Assembly: GCA_946187775.1 (NCBI GenBank)
Contig: CAMHSI010000002.1
Location: 1 to 64,000, forward strand
Origin: an uncultured Clostridia bacterium
GTDB lineage: Bacteria; Bacillota; Clostridia; Christensenellales; Aristaeellaceae
DNA length: 64,000 nt
Direction: 5' to 3'
A program made the translations under genes and the position numbers. The notes under the pieces were generated by a model. The model was not told where the DNA came from. It saw nothing but the letters and a program-made list of their open reading frames with translations, and ran no database searches. This document shows, one piece after another, positions 16,957 through 25,828 of this stretch (position 1 is the stretch's first letter; each line of letters starts with the position of its first letter).

Positions 16957-18507
16957 TCAGTCAGCCATACCGCTCACGGTGAAGGAGATCTCAATGGTCT
17001 CGTTGGGGCCGGGAACGGTGTATCCGAAGGGAGCTTCCGTCTGGGAATAGGTGTTGATGATATCGATCCGGGTGTAGTCGCCTTCCTCGGTATTCACGGT
17101 TCCGCTCTCCTGGGTGGCGCCGCTGCCGATCTTCACCTTGATGTCGCTGATCTTCAGGAAGTCGCCCTTCATCAGCTTGTTGGGAATGTCGGTGGAAACG
17201 AACAGCAGGTTGAAGGCCTTGGTTTCGCCGAAGCCCATCTCGCCGGTGGTCAGGGACACGGTGTATGTGCCGTCTTCCTTGATCTCAACATCCTTGAAGG
17301 TTCCGCCGTAATCCACGGCGTTGTTGTCGGGATCCCAGCCGGTCAGCCGGTTGAAGAAGGGATTCTCGGTATCGTTGAGGCCGTAGCTGTCATACCAGGC
17401 ATTGCGGAACACATAGGTATCCGTTCCCTGCACGCCGATGTAGGCATGGAAGCCGGCTTCCTTGGCGGCCTTGGCTTCTTCCTCGGTCATAACCTCCGCT
17501 TCCTCCACCGGCTTCTCGCCGAAGATGAAGTCGAAGGTCACCTCGATGGTCTTCATGTCCTTGAAGGCTTCTTTTTCAACGATGATGGCGGAAGCGCCTT
17601 CCAGGTCCCCGTCCTTGCGGCGGGCGTCCTTGGGCAGCTCGGTAACCCATTCGTTGAACAGGTTGCTGCGCATTTCGATTCCGTCGTCAGAGCTGGTGTA
17701 GCCCTTTTTCACTTCGACGGCTTCCCCGTTGATCTTCACTTCCTTGACGTCGATGAAGTATCCGGGATAGACCTTGTTTCCGTTCTTGATGATCAGGGCC
17801 GCGAAGGCGATGTCCGCAATGGGCTCTTCCATTTCGATTTTCGCCTGGTAGGTGCCTTCTCCGTTGATGATGGAACCGACGGCTGCCATGTTGGCAGCTT
17901 CCGGAATGCCGCCGAAGTACTGCACGGTCCAGTCGCTGTTGGCAAAGGCGATATAGCAGCTGACCAGCTCCACGTCAAAGTCCACTTCCATGGTCTTGAC
18001 AGCGGTGAAAGCCGCTTTGTCCACCATCTGGGCCGTCAGGTCCGTGGTGTTCCCCTTCACGCTGCGGGCGTCCGCCGGCAGGGCGGTAACCCACTCGTTG
18101 AAGATGTTCATCCGGGTGGCGCCGTCTTCATCGTTGGTGTAGCCTTCCTTGATGTCAACTGCTTCGCCGTTGACCCGGATTTCCTTGATGTTCAGGCACA
18201 GGCCGGGGAAGTTTTCAATGGCGCCCTTGACGATCAGCGCCGTGAAAGCCAGGTCCACGCCGTCCGGAGCGGCTTCGGTGAAGTCCAGGCCGACGGTGTA
18301 GCTTCCGCTGCCGGTAATCTGGGCGTTGGTGGGCTTCACCTTGGTCTCAGCGCCGTCATTCCAGTACTGGACGGTCCAGTCGCTGTTGGCGTAGCCGATG
18401 AAGGCTTCCGCGGTGGGCTGCGCCGTCTCTTCCGCGACGGCGGGGACGATGCCCAGCAGGCCGATAAGCATTGCCAGGCTCAGGATCATGGACAGGATCT
18501 TCTTCAT
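16957..18507 (-). CDS. Secreted hypothetical protein with about three tandem beta-rich repeats
   Basis: Signal peptide MKKILSMILSLAMLIGLLGIVPAVAEE; repeated units IGYANSDWTVQYW / IAFANSDWTVQYFGG / IGVQGTDTYVFRNAW, each followed by G-Y-V/T...F..L.V......KI..I.V and ...NEWVT.LP.DAR.</thinking>. Confidence 0.8.
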   Translation of the reverse strand: MKKILSMILSLAMLIGLLGIVPAVAEETAQPTAEAFIGYANSDWTVQYWNDGAETKVKPTNAQITGSGSYTVGLDFTEAAPDGVDLAFTALIVKGAIENFPGLCLNIKEIRVNGEAVDIKEGYTNDEDGATRMNIFNEWVTALPADARSVKGNTTDLTAQMVDKAAFTAVKTMEVDFDVELVSCYIAFANSDWTVQYFGGIPEAANMAAVGSIINGEGTYQAKIEMEEPIADIAFAALIIKNGNKVYPGYFIDVKEVKINGEAVEVKKGYTSSDDGIEMRSNLFNEWVTELPKDARRKDGDLEGASAIIVEKEAFKDMKTIEVTFDFIFGEKPVEEAEVMTEEEAKAAKEAGFHAYIGVQGTDTYVFRNAWYDSYGLNDTENPFFNRLTGWDPDNNAVDYGGTFKDVEIKEDGTYTVSLTTGEMGFGETKAFNLLFVSTDIPNKLMKGDFLKISDIKVKIGSGATQESGTVNTEEGDYTRIDIINTYSQTEAPFGYTVPGPNETIEISFTVSGMAD

Positions 18508-18569
18508 TGGGTTCTTCCTCCTTTTTTTATCTCATGGGGTTTGAAACCTTTTCTATCGCTTCCGCTTCT

Positions 18570-19571
18570 TCAGCGGGAAAGCTCGCTCAGCGTGTCTCCC
18601 TCCAGCAGCATGCCCTCCACCGTAATCTGCCGGGGCTTATGCTTCTCCGGCCGTTCGATAGCCTCCGTCAGCAGTCCGATGGCCTCCCGGGCAATGGCTT
18701 CCGCGTTCTGCCGGTAGGTCGTAAGCCTCGGGCGGATCATCCGGGTCATGCGGATTCCATCGTATCCCACCAGGCTGACCTCCTCGGGGACCCGGACCCC
18801 GGAGGTTTTCAGTTCCCACAGGGTTCCCAGGCAGCTGTAATCGTCCGGGCACAGGATGCAGGTGGGTTTCTCTTCTCCCGAAAGCATCTCCCGCACGATC
18901 CGGGTGCATTCCTCCGGATCGTGGAAGGCGCCTGCCCGCACGAAGCCCTCCGGAACGCGGATGCCAAGCTCCGCGCAGGTTTTGTAGAAACCCGCCAGCC
19001 GCTCGGCGCTCACGGCCCCCGGCTGTCCGGTGATGCAGGCAATGCTCCGGTGTCCGCGTTCGTATGCGTACCGCACGATCCGCTCCATACTGGCGCGGTT
19101 GTCGCTGCTGACGCAGTCGCAGCCCTCATACACATGGTCGATCGCCACCGAAGGCATATCGCTGCCGGCCAGCCGGATCACGTTGGCGGATTCGAAGTCC
19201 GCCTGGATCACCACCACGCCGTCCAGGTTCCGCTGCCGCGCGTGGTCGTAGTAGCTTTCCACGTTTGCGCCGTCTCCCCGGCCGATCAGCGTCAGGTCGT
19301 ATCCCTTCTTCTCCGCCGCGGAGCGGAGCTCGTCCAGCAGGGAGCTGAAATACTCATGGTTCATCCGGTCTTCATACAGGATCCCGATGTTGCTGGACCG
19401 GCTGGTCTTCAGGGTCCTGGCCGCCGCGTTGGGATAATAGCCCATCTCCCGCGCCGTCCGGCAGATGGCCGCCGTCCGCTCCTTGTTCTCGTTGGTCACT
19501 CCGTTCAGCGCCCGGGATACCGTAGCCACGGATACGCCGCAGGCCTCCGCGATATCTTTGAGCCGGATCAT
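18570..19571 (-). CDS. LacI family transcriptional regulator
   Basis: MIRLKDIAEACGVSVATVSRALNG HTH then periplasmic-binding-like domain; start at 19571 after GGGAGGGATTGC. Confidence 0.93.
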   Translation of the reverse strand: MIRLKDIAEACGVSVATVSRALNGVTNENKERTAAICRTAREMGYYPNAAARTLKTSRSSNIGILYEDRMNHEYFSSLLDELRSAAEKKGYDLTLIGRGDGANVESYYDHARQRNLDGVVVIQADFESANVIRLAGSDMPSVAIDHVYEGCDCVSSDNRASMERIVRYAYERGHRSIACITGQPGAVSAERLAGFYKTCAELGIRVPEGFVRAGAFHDPEECTRIVREMLSGEEKPTCILCPDDYSCLGTLWELKTSGVRVPEEVSLVGYDGIRMTRMIRPRLTTYRQNAEAIAREAIGLLTEAIERPEKHKPRQITVEGMLLEGDTLSELSR

Positions 19572-19604
19572 GCAATCCCTCCCGGAAAAGCTGTACTGAA
19601 ATTT

Positions 19605-19619
19605 TTGCAATCGTTTACG
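19605..19619 (+). promoter_or_regulatory. cre/LacI-type operator upstream of the LacI regulator
   Basis: TTGCAATCGTTTACG, close to the LacI-family pseudo-palindrome TGTAAACGTTTACA. Confidence 0.5.
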
Positions 19620-19733
19620 CGATCATGATAACGCCGCTATTTGTATTTGTCAACCCATCCAAATTGAATATTTGTTGTTTTTTTCCGTTTGATTCCTTCC
19701 GTTTTCTACATTTTCCGGACCGATCCGCGAAAG

Positions 19734-19763
19734 AAAGGCAGCGGCCTTCCGCCGCTGCCTTTT
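19734..19763. terminator. Terminator downstream of tex
   Basis: AAAGGCAGCGG-ccttc-CGCCGCTGCCTTTT hairpin with A/T-rich flanks. Confidence 0.75.
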
Positions 19764-19787
19764 CACGGATGCAAACCTTTTCACTTT

Positions 19788-21938
19788 TTACATTTTATCC
19801 TTCACCATGGTCAGGGCGATCCGCTTCTTCTTCTCGTCCACGCTGACCACCCAGACCTTCACCACGTCCCCGACCTTGACCACCTCACCGGGGCTGCGGA
19901 TGAACCGGTCCGCCATCCGGGAAATATGCACCAGGCCGTCCTGGTGAACGCCGATATCCACAAAGGCGCCGAAATCGATCACGTTCCGAACCGTTCCCGT
20001 AAGTTCCATCCCCGGGGTCAGGTCCTTCATGTCCAGCACGTCCGTCCGCAGCACCGGCTTGGGCAGCTCGTCCCGGGGATCCCGTCCCGGCTTCTGCAGC
20101 TCGGCGATCATGTCCCGCAGGGTGGGAAGGCCCACGCCGATCTCTCCTGCCAGCTTTTCCTCCCCGTAGGCTTTGGCCTTCAGCGGGATCTCCGGCAGTC
20201 CGCCCCGCTTCAGGCTCGCCTTGTCATAGCCCAGCTTTTCCAGCAGCTTTCCCGCCGCCTCGTAGCTTTCCGGATGGACCCCGGTAGCGTCCAGGGGATT
20301 TTTGCTGTCCGCCACCCGCAGGAATCCGGCGCACTGCTCAAAGGCCCGGGGCCCCAGCTTCGGCACCTTCTTCAGCGCCGCCCGGGTGGGGATGCCGTTT
20401 TCCTCCCGGTAGGCCACGATATTTTTCGCCAGGGCCGGGCCGATGCCCGCCACGTGGCTCAGCAGCTCCGCGCTGGCGGTGGAAACCTCCACCCCCACCT
20501 GGTTTACGCACTGCTCCACCACCCCGTCCAGGGCCGCCGTCAGCTCATTCTGCTTCAGGTCGTGCTGGTACTGTCCAACGCCGATGGCCTTCGGGTCGAT
20601 CTTCACCAGCTCCGCCAGGGGGTCCTGCATCCGCCGGGCAATGGATACGGCGCTGCGCAGCGTCACGTCATAATCCGGGAATTCCGCCGCCGCCAGCTTG
20701 CTGGCGGAGTACACGGAAGCCCCCGCCTCGCTGACGATCATATACGCCGTTCCGGGCATTTCCGGCAGCAGGGAAACGATAAACTGCTCGCTTTCCCGGC
20801 TGGCCGTCCCGTTTCCGATGGCGATGGCCGTGATTCCGTACTTCTTCACGAACTGTTTGATCAGCCGTGCCGCGGCGGCTTTGCCGCCCTCGTTCCCCGG
20901 CAGGGTGAAATAGCCCACCCCCGTGTCCAGCACCTTGCCGTTCTCATCGATCACCGCCAGCTTGCAGCCGGTGCGGAATCCCGGGTCCACCCCCAGGGTC
21001 ACCTTCCCCTTGATGGGGGGCTGCATCAGCAGCTGGTGCAGGTTCTGGGAGAAAACCCGGATGGCGGAAGCGTTGGCCCGGTCCGTCAGCTCGCTGCGGA
21101 TTTCCCGCTCCAGGGAGGGGAAAACCAGGCGGCTCCAGGCGTCGTCGCAGGCCTCCGCCACCTGGGCGGAGGCGGCGCTGCTGCCCCTCACCCGGCTCCG
21201 CCGCACCTCGGAAAGCACCTTTTCCTCCGGCACCTCCAGCGTCACCTTCAGGAATTCTTCCCGCTCTCCCCGGTTCACCGCCAGGATCCGGTGGGCCGCC
21301 ATGGTCCGCACCGGCTCCCGGAAATCATAGTACATGCTGTATACGCTGTCCTCTTCCTTGGCGGCTTTCGTCACCAGCACGCCCTCCCGGGAGATCATTT
21401 CCCGCAGGACCTTGCGGATGTCCGCGTCGTCGCTGATGTCCTCCGCCAGGATATCCCGGGCGCCGGCCAGGGCGCTCTCCGCGTCCGGCACTTCCTTTTC
21501 CGGATCGATGTATTTCTCCGCTTCCTTCAGGGGATCCCCCCTGGGATCCTGGATCATCAGCCACAGCGCCAGGGGCTCCAGCCCCCGTTCCCGGGCGATG
21601 ATGGCCCGGGTCCGCCGCTTCGGCCGGTAGGGCCGGTACAGGTCCTCCAGCTCGCTGAGGGTCCCGGCTTCCGCAAGCCGCTTTTCCAGCTCCTCCGTCA
21701 GCACCTCCTGCTCCGCGAGGCTCTTGCGGATTTCCTCCCGGCGCTTGTCCAGGTTCCGCAGGTATTCCAGCCGTTCCGAAAGCTCCCGCAGCACCTGGTC
21801 GTCCAGGGAGCCGGTGGCTTCCTTCCTGTATCTTGCAATAAAGGGAATCGTATTGCCCGCGTCCAGCAGTTCCACCGCTGCCTGCACCTGCTGCGGCCGA
21901 AGGGAAAGTTCCCGGGCCAGTATGCCTGTATAATCCAT
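19788..21938 (-). CDS. tex: Tex family RNA-binding transcription accessory protein
   Basis: 716 aa; N-terminal IPFIARYRKEATGSLDDQVLRELSERLEYL, YqgF-like middle, C-terminal S1 domain (LTGTVRNVIDFGAFVDIGVHQDGLVHISRM). Confidence 0.95.
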   Translation of the reverse strand: MDYTGILARELSLRPQQVQAAVELLDAGNTIPFIARYRKEATGSLDDQVLRELSERLEYLRNLDKRREEIRKSLAEQEVLTEELEKRLAEAGTLSELEDLYRPYRPKRRTRAIIARERGLEPLALWLMIQDPRGDPLKEAEKYIDPEKEVPDAESALAGARDILAEDISDDADIRKVLREMISREGVLVTKAAKEEDSVYSMYYDFREPVRTMAAHRILAVNRGEREEFLKVTLEVPEEKVLSEVRRSRVRGSSAASAQVAEACDDAWSRLVFPSLEREIRSELTDRANASAIRVFSQNLHQLLMQPPIKGKVTLGVDPGFRTGCKLAVIDENGKVLDTGVGYFTLPGNEGGKAAAARLIKQFVKKYGITAIAIGNGTASRESEQFIVSLLPEMPGTAYMIVSEAGASVYSASKLAAAEFPDYDVTLRSAVSIARRMQDPLAELVKIDPKAIGVGQYQHDLKQNELTAALDGVVEQCVNQVGVEVSTASAELLSHVAGIGPALAKNIVAYREENGIPTRAALKKVPKLGPRAFEQCAGFLRVADSKNPLDATGVHPESYEAAGKLLEKLGYDKASLKRGGLPEIPLKAKAYGEEKLAGEIGVGLPTLRDMIAELQKPGRDPRDELPKPVLRTDVLDMKDLTPGMELTGTVRNVIDFGAFVDIGVHQDGLVHISRMADRFIRSPGEVVKVGDVVKVWVVSVDEKKKRIALTMVKDKM

Positions 21939-22091
21939 GTTCCAACCTCCGTGACGCTTTGATCCGCCGCCTATTGTAAGCTTTTCCGCCCCCTCCCGTC
22001 AAACTTGTTTTTCAGAGGTTTTCCTATGGAATCGGCGCCTGTTTTGTGGTATATTGACCCGGAATATAAAAACTTGAAAGAAAGTGACAGG

Positions 22092-23909
22092 ATGCACCAG
22101 GAATTTGTGATGGGCAATGAAGCCATTGCCCTCGGGGCGCTGGCAGCCGGGGTCAATCTCGTCTGCGGCTATCCCGGCACCCCTTCCACCGAGGTTCTGG
22201 AAACCGTGGCCAGGCGCCGCGGGGAAAACACCTACGTGGAATGGTCCGTCAATGAAAAAGTCGCCATGGAGCTGGCCGGCGGAGCCGCTTATTCCGGGGC
22301 CCGGGCCCTGGTCACCATGAAGCAGATGGGCCTGAATGTGGCCTCCGATCCGCTGATGTGTCTGGAATATATCGGGGTGAAGGGCGGCCTGGTGGTGCTG
22401 GTGGCGGACGATCCCGGCCCCATCTCCTCCCAGACGGAGCAGGATACCCGCACCTTCGCCGCCTTCTCCAAGGTTCCCCTGCTGGATCCCTCCTCCGCGG
22501 AGGAGGCTTACTCCATGGTGCAGGAAGCCTTTGAGCTTTCCGAAAAATACGGGACGCCGGTCTTCCTCCGGCCCACCACCCGCGTTTCCCACGGCTACGC
22601 CTCCGTTTCCGTGAAGGATCCGGAGGAATACGCCGTTCATCCCGTCGAAGGGTTTGTGAAGGACAGCCGCTGGGTGATCTTCCCGAAGCTCTCCTTCGCC
22701 AACCACCGGAAGATTGAGGAGCGGAACGCCGCCCTGCAGGATGTCTTTTCCGCCTCCCCCCTCAACCGCACCGAGCCGGAGGATCCGCTCCTTTCCGGCC
22801 TGCGCCGGGGCGTGGCCGCCGGCGGCTTCAGCTATACCTACGTGATGGAAGCCCGGCGGAAGCTGGGCGCCCTGCGGGTGCTGAAAGTCTCCACCCCCTT
22901 CCCCTTCCCGGAGAAGCTGGCGGTGGAGTTCCTCTCCGGGCTGGATGAGGTCCTCTGCGTGGAGGAGCTGGATCCGTACATCGAGCGGGAGCTGGTTTAC
23001 ATCTGCGGAAAGTATGGCCTGAAGACGAGGATCCTGGGCAAAATGACCGGCCATATGCCCCGTTCCGGCGAAAACAGCCGGGACGGCGTAACCGCCGCCC
23101 TTGCCGCTTTCATGCACCTGCCCGTTCCCCATGAGGAGGCGGACAATCCGCCGCCCCTGCCCGTCCGTCCGCCGGTGCTCTGCGCAGGCTGCCCGCACCG
23201 GGCTTCCTTCTATGCCGTCAAGCAGGCCATGAAGGGACGGAAGACCATCTTCTGCGGGGATATCGGCTGTTATACCCTGGGGAACGCCATGCCGCTGGAC
23301 ATGGTGGATACCTGCCTCTGCATGGGCGCCGGCCTCGGCATCGCCCAGGCGGTCAACCACCTGGAGAATGACCGGTCCTGCTTTGCCTTCGTGGGTGATT
23401 CCACCTTCTTCGCCTCCGCGCTTCCCGGCGTTGTGAACGCCGTATACAACCAGGCGGAATTCACCCTGGTCGTCCTGGATAACTCCACCACCGCCATGAC
23501 CGGCCACCAGCCCCATCCCGGCACCGGCCGCACCATGATGGGAGACGTGGTGGAGAAGGTCAGCATTGAAAGCGTCCTCCGGGGCATCGGCGTCACCGCC
23601 GTGGAAACCGTGGATCCGCTGAATCACGCCCTGGCGGTGGAAACGGTCCGGAAGATTGCGGACCTGCCCGGCGTCAAGGCGGTTATCTTCCGCTCTCCCT
23701 GCGTGGCGCTGTTCCGCGCCCCGGCCCAGGCCGCTGTCGATCCCGGCAAATGTATCGGCTGCAAAAAGTGCATCCGGGAAATCGGGTGCCCCGCCCTCAG
23801 CTTCCGGGACGGAAAGGCGGTCATCGATCCCGCCCAGTGCAACGGCTGCACCCTCTGTGCCCAGCTGTGCCCCGTCGGAGCGATTTCGGGAGGTGAACCC
23901 CATGCGTAA
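22092..23909 (+). CDS. iorA: Indolepyruvate:ferredoxin oxidoreductase alpha subunit
   Basis: MHQEFVMGNEAIALGALAAGVNLVCGYPGTPSTEVLE; TPP-binding C-half (GDIGCYTLG, GDSTFFASALPG) and C-terminal 2x[4Fe-4S] motifs (CIGCKKCIREIGCP, CNGCTLCAQLCP). Confidence 0.92.
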   Translation: MHQEFVMGNEAIALGALAAGVNLVCGYPGTPSTEVLETVARRRGENTYVEWSVNEKVAMELAGGAAYSGARALVTMKQMGLNVASDPLMCLEYIGVKGGLVVLVADDPGPISSQTEQDTRTFAAFSKVPLLDPSSAEEAYSMVQEAFELSEKYGTPVFLRPTTRVSHGYASVSVKDPEEYAVHPVEGFVKDSRWVIFPKLSFANHRKIEERNAALQDVFSASPLNRTEPEDPLLSGLRRGVAAGGFSYTYVMEARRKLGALRVLKVSTPFPFPEKLAVEFLSGLDEVLCVEELDPYIERELVYICGKYGLKTRILGKMTGHMPRSGENSRDGVTAALAAFMHLPVPHEEADNPPPLPVRPPVLCAGCPHRASFYAVKQAMKGRKTIFCGDIGCYTLGNAMPLDMVDTCLCMGAGLGIAQAVNHLENDRSCFAFVGDSTFFASALPGVVNAVYNQAEFTLVVLDNSTTAMTGHQPHPGTGRTMMGDVVEKVSIESVLRGIGVTAVETVDPLNHALAVETVRKIADLPGVKAVIFRSPCVALFRAPAQAAVDPGKCIGCKKCIREIGCPALSFRDGKAVIDPAQCNGCTLCAQLCPVGAISGGEPHA

Positions 23910-24474
23910 AAGCATCATTCTCTGCGGCGTCGGCGGCCAGGGAACCGTGCTGGCTTCCCGCCTCATTTCCTCCGCCGCCATGGCCCGCCGGATCCCTGTC
24001 CTCTCCGCCGAAACCATCGGCATGGCCCAGCGGGGCGGCAGTGTCTTCAGCCATCTCCGCATGGGAGAGGATCTTTATTCTCCCATGATCGCCCGGGGGG
24101 AAGCGGACCTGATCATCGGCTTTGAGCCGGGAGAAGCGGTCCGGCAGCTCCCCTTCCTGGCCCCGGAGGGACAGATGATCGTCTCCTCCCGGCCCGTAAT
24201 GCCCGTCACCGCCGCCCTTTCCGACACCGGATACCGGGCGGAGGAAATGCTGGACTACCTGGCTTCCCGGGTTTCCCGCCTCACCGTGGTGGACGCGGAA
24301 GCAGCCCTGGCGGCGGTGAGATCCCCCAAGGTGCTGAACCTGATCCTGCTGGGCGCGGCGCAGCGCTGCGGCGCCCTGGGCCTGGAAGCGAAAGACCTGA
24401 AGGAGGCCGTCCGCCGCCTGATCCCCGAAAAATTCCACGCCCTGAACTTCAGGGCTTTGGAATATACCCCGTAA
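23902..24474 (+). CDS. iorB: Indolepyruvate:ferredoxin oxidoreductase beta subunit
   Basis: MRKSIILCGVGGQGTVLASRLISSAAMARRIPVLSAETIGMAQRGGSV; overlaps the end of iorA by 8 bp. Confidence 0.92.
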   Translation: MRKSIILCGVGGQGTVLASRLISSAAMARRIPVLSAETIGMAQRGGSVFSHLRMGEDLYSPMIARGEADLIIGFEPGEAVRQLPFLAPEGQMIVSSRPVMPVTAALSDTGYRAEEMLDYLASRVSRLTVVDAEAALAAVRSPKVLNLILLGAAQRCGALGLEAKDLKEAVRRLIPEKFHALNFRALEYTP

Positions 24475-24532
24475 TCCGCCCTGAAATACGGATTCAGACT
24501 CAGCAATGATATTTTTGAAAGAAGGTGTCCCC

Positions 24533-25768
24533 ATGCGCATTTCCGATTCCCAGATCCGGCTGGTCAACAGCCGGATCGAAGCCCTGCTGAAAGCCGGCAA
24601 TTTCTACGGCAAAAAGCTGAAGGAAGCCGGCGTCACCTCCGTTTCCACCCCCGAGGAATTCGAGGCGCTTCCCTTCTCGGAGAAGAGCGACCTCCGGGAT
24701 GCTTATCCCCTGGGCCTTATGACGGTTCCCGAGGATCAGATCGTCCGGATCCATTCCTCCTCCGGCACCACCGGTCTCCCGGTCATCATCCCCTACACCG
24801 CCAAGGACGTGGAGGACTGGGGCATCATGTTCGCCCGCTGCTATGAATATGCCGGAATCACCAAAAAAGACCGGATCCAGATCACTCCCGGATACGGGCT
24901 GTGGACCGCGGGCATCGGCTTCCAGGCCGGGTGCGAGCGGCTGGGCGCCATGGCGATTCCCATGGGCCCCGGCAACACCGAGAAGCAGCTGCAGATGATG
25001 CAGGACATGGAAAGCACCGTCTTGTGCTCCACCTCCTCCTATGCCCTCCTCCTTTCCGAGGAAATTGAGAAGCGAGGCCTCAAAAACAAAATCAAGCTGA
25101 AAAAGGGCATCATCGGCTCCGAGCGCTGGAGCGCGAAAATGCGCGCCCGCATCGCCGAATCCCTGGGCATCGAGCTGTATGATATCTACGGCCTGACCGA
25201 GATCTACGGCCCCGGCATCGGCATCAACTGCAAATACAACACCGGCATGCACTACTGGGATGATTACCTCTATATCGAAATCATCGATCCGAAAACCCTG
25301 AAGCCCGTTCCCGACGGGGAGATGGGTGAAATCGTCATCACCACCCTGGTCAAGGAAGGCGCTCCCCTCATCCGTTACCGCACCCACGACCTGTCCCGGA
25401 TCATTCCCGGAAAGTGCCCCTGCGGCAGCAGGTATCCGAGGCTGGACACCATCATGGGCCGTACCGACGATATGATGAAGATCAAGGGCGTCAATGTCTT
25501 CCCCAGCCAGATCGAGGAAATCCTCCAGGCCTTCCCGGAGGTTTCCAGCGAATACCAGATCCGCATCTCCCATCTCGACGGCAAGGATACCATGCGCATC
25601 TATGTGGAAACCAACGGCTCCGTCAACTTTGCGGAGCTGGCGGACCGCATCGCCGCCAAGGTCAAGAGCGTCATCGGCTTCACTCCCCTGGTCAAGGTGG
25701 TGGAAAACGGCCTCCTGCCCCGCAGCGAAAAGAAAACCAAGCGCGTCATCGACGAGCGCTACGACTGA
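24533..25768 (+). CDS. Phenylacetate-CoA ligase family protein (PaaK-like)
   Basis: AMP-binding motif HSSSGTTGLPVIIPYT; YDIYGLTEIYGPGIG; 411 aa. Confidence 0.9.
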   Translation: MRISDSQIRLVNSRIEALLKAGNFYGKKLKEAGVTSVSTPEEFEALPFSEKSDLRDAYPLGLMTVPEDQIVRIHSSSGTTGLPVIIPYTAKDVEDWGIMFARCYEYAGITKKDRIQITPGYGLWTAGIGFQAGCERLGAMAIPMGPGNTEKQLQMMQDMESTVLCSTSSYALLLSEEIEKRGLKNKIKLKKGIIGSERWSAKMRARIAESLGIELYDIYGLTEIYGPGIGINCKYNTGMHYWDDYLYIEIIDPKTLKPVPDGEMGEIVITTLVKEGAPLIRYRTHDLSRIIPGKCPCGSRYPRLDTIMGRTDDMMKIKGVNVFPSQIEEILQAFPEVSSEYQIRISHLDGKDTMRIYVETNGSVNFAELADRIAAKVKSVIGFTPLVKVVENGLLPRSEKKTKRVIDERYD

Positions 25769-25785
25769 TCCTCCCGGATAGAAGG

Positions 25786-25821
25786 AACCGGCGCGGAATG
25801 CATCTTCCGCGCCGGTTTTTT
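25786..25821. terminator. Terminator between paaK-like gene and gyrA
   Basis: AACCGGCGCGGAA-tgcatc-TTCCGCGCCGGTTTTTT. Confidence 0.88.
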
Positions 25822-25828
25822 ATAGCGT

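Noticed and set aside
14626-18717. 1363 aa plus-strand ORF (and similar giants at 51331-55248, 44872-48162, 48263-51349, 30967-34218, 19689-21962, 26081-28423)
   Set aside because: Shadow ORFs antisense to well-supported genes; they arise from high-GC3 codon usage and have no recognisable domains. Two contain a real gene only at their 3' end (GH4 from 32839; GntR from 54556).
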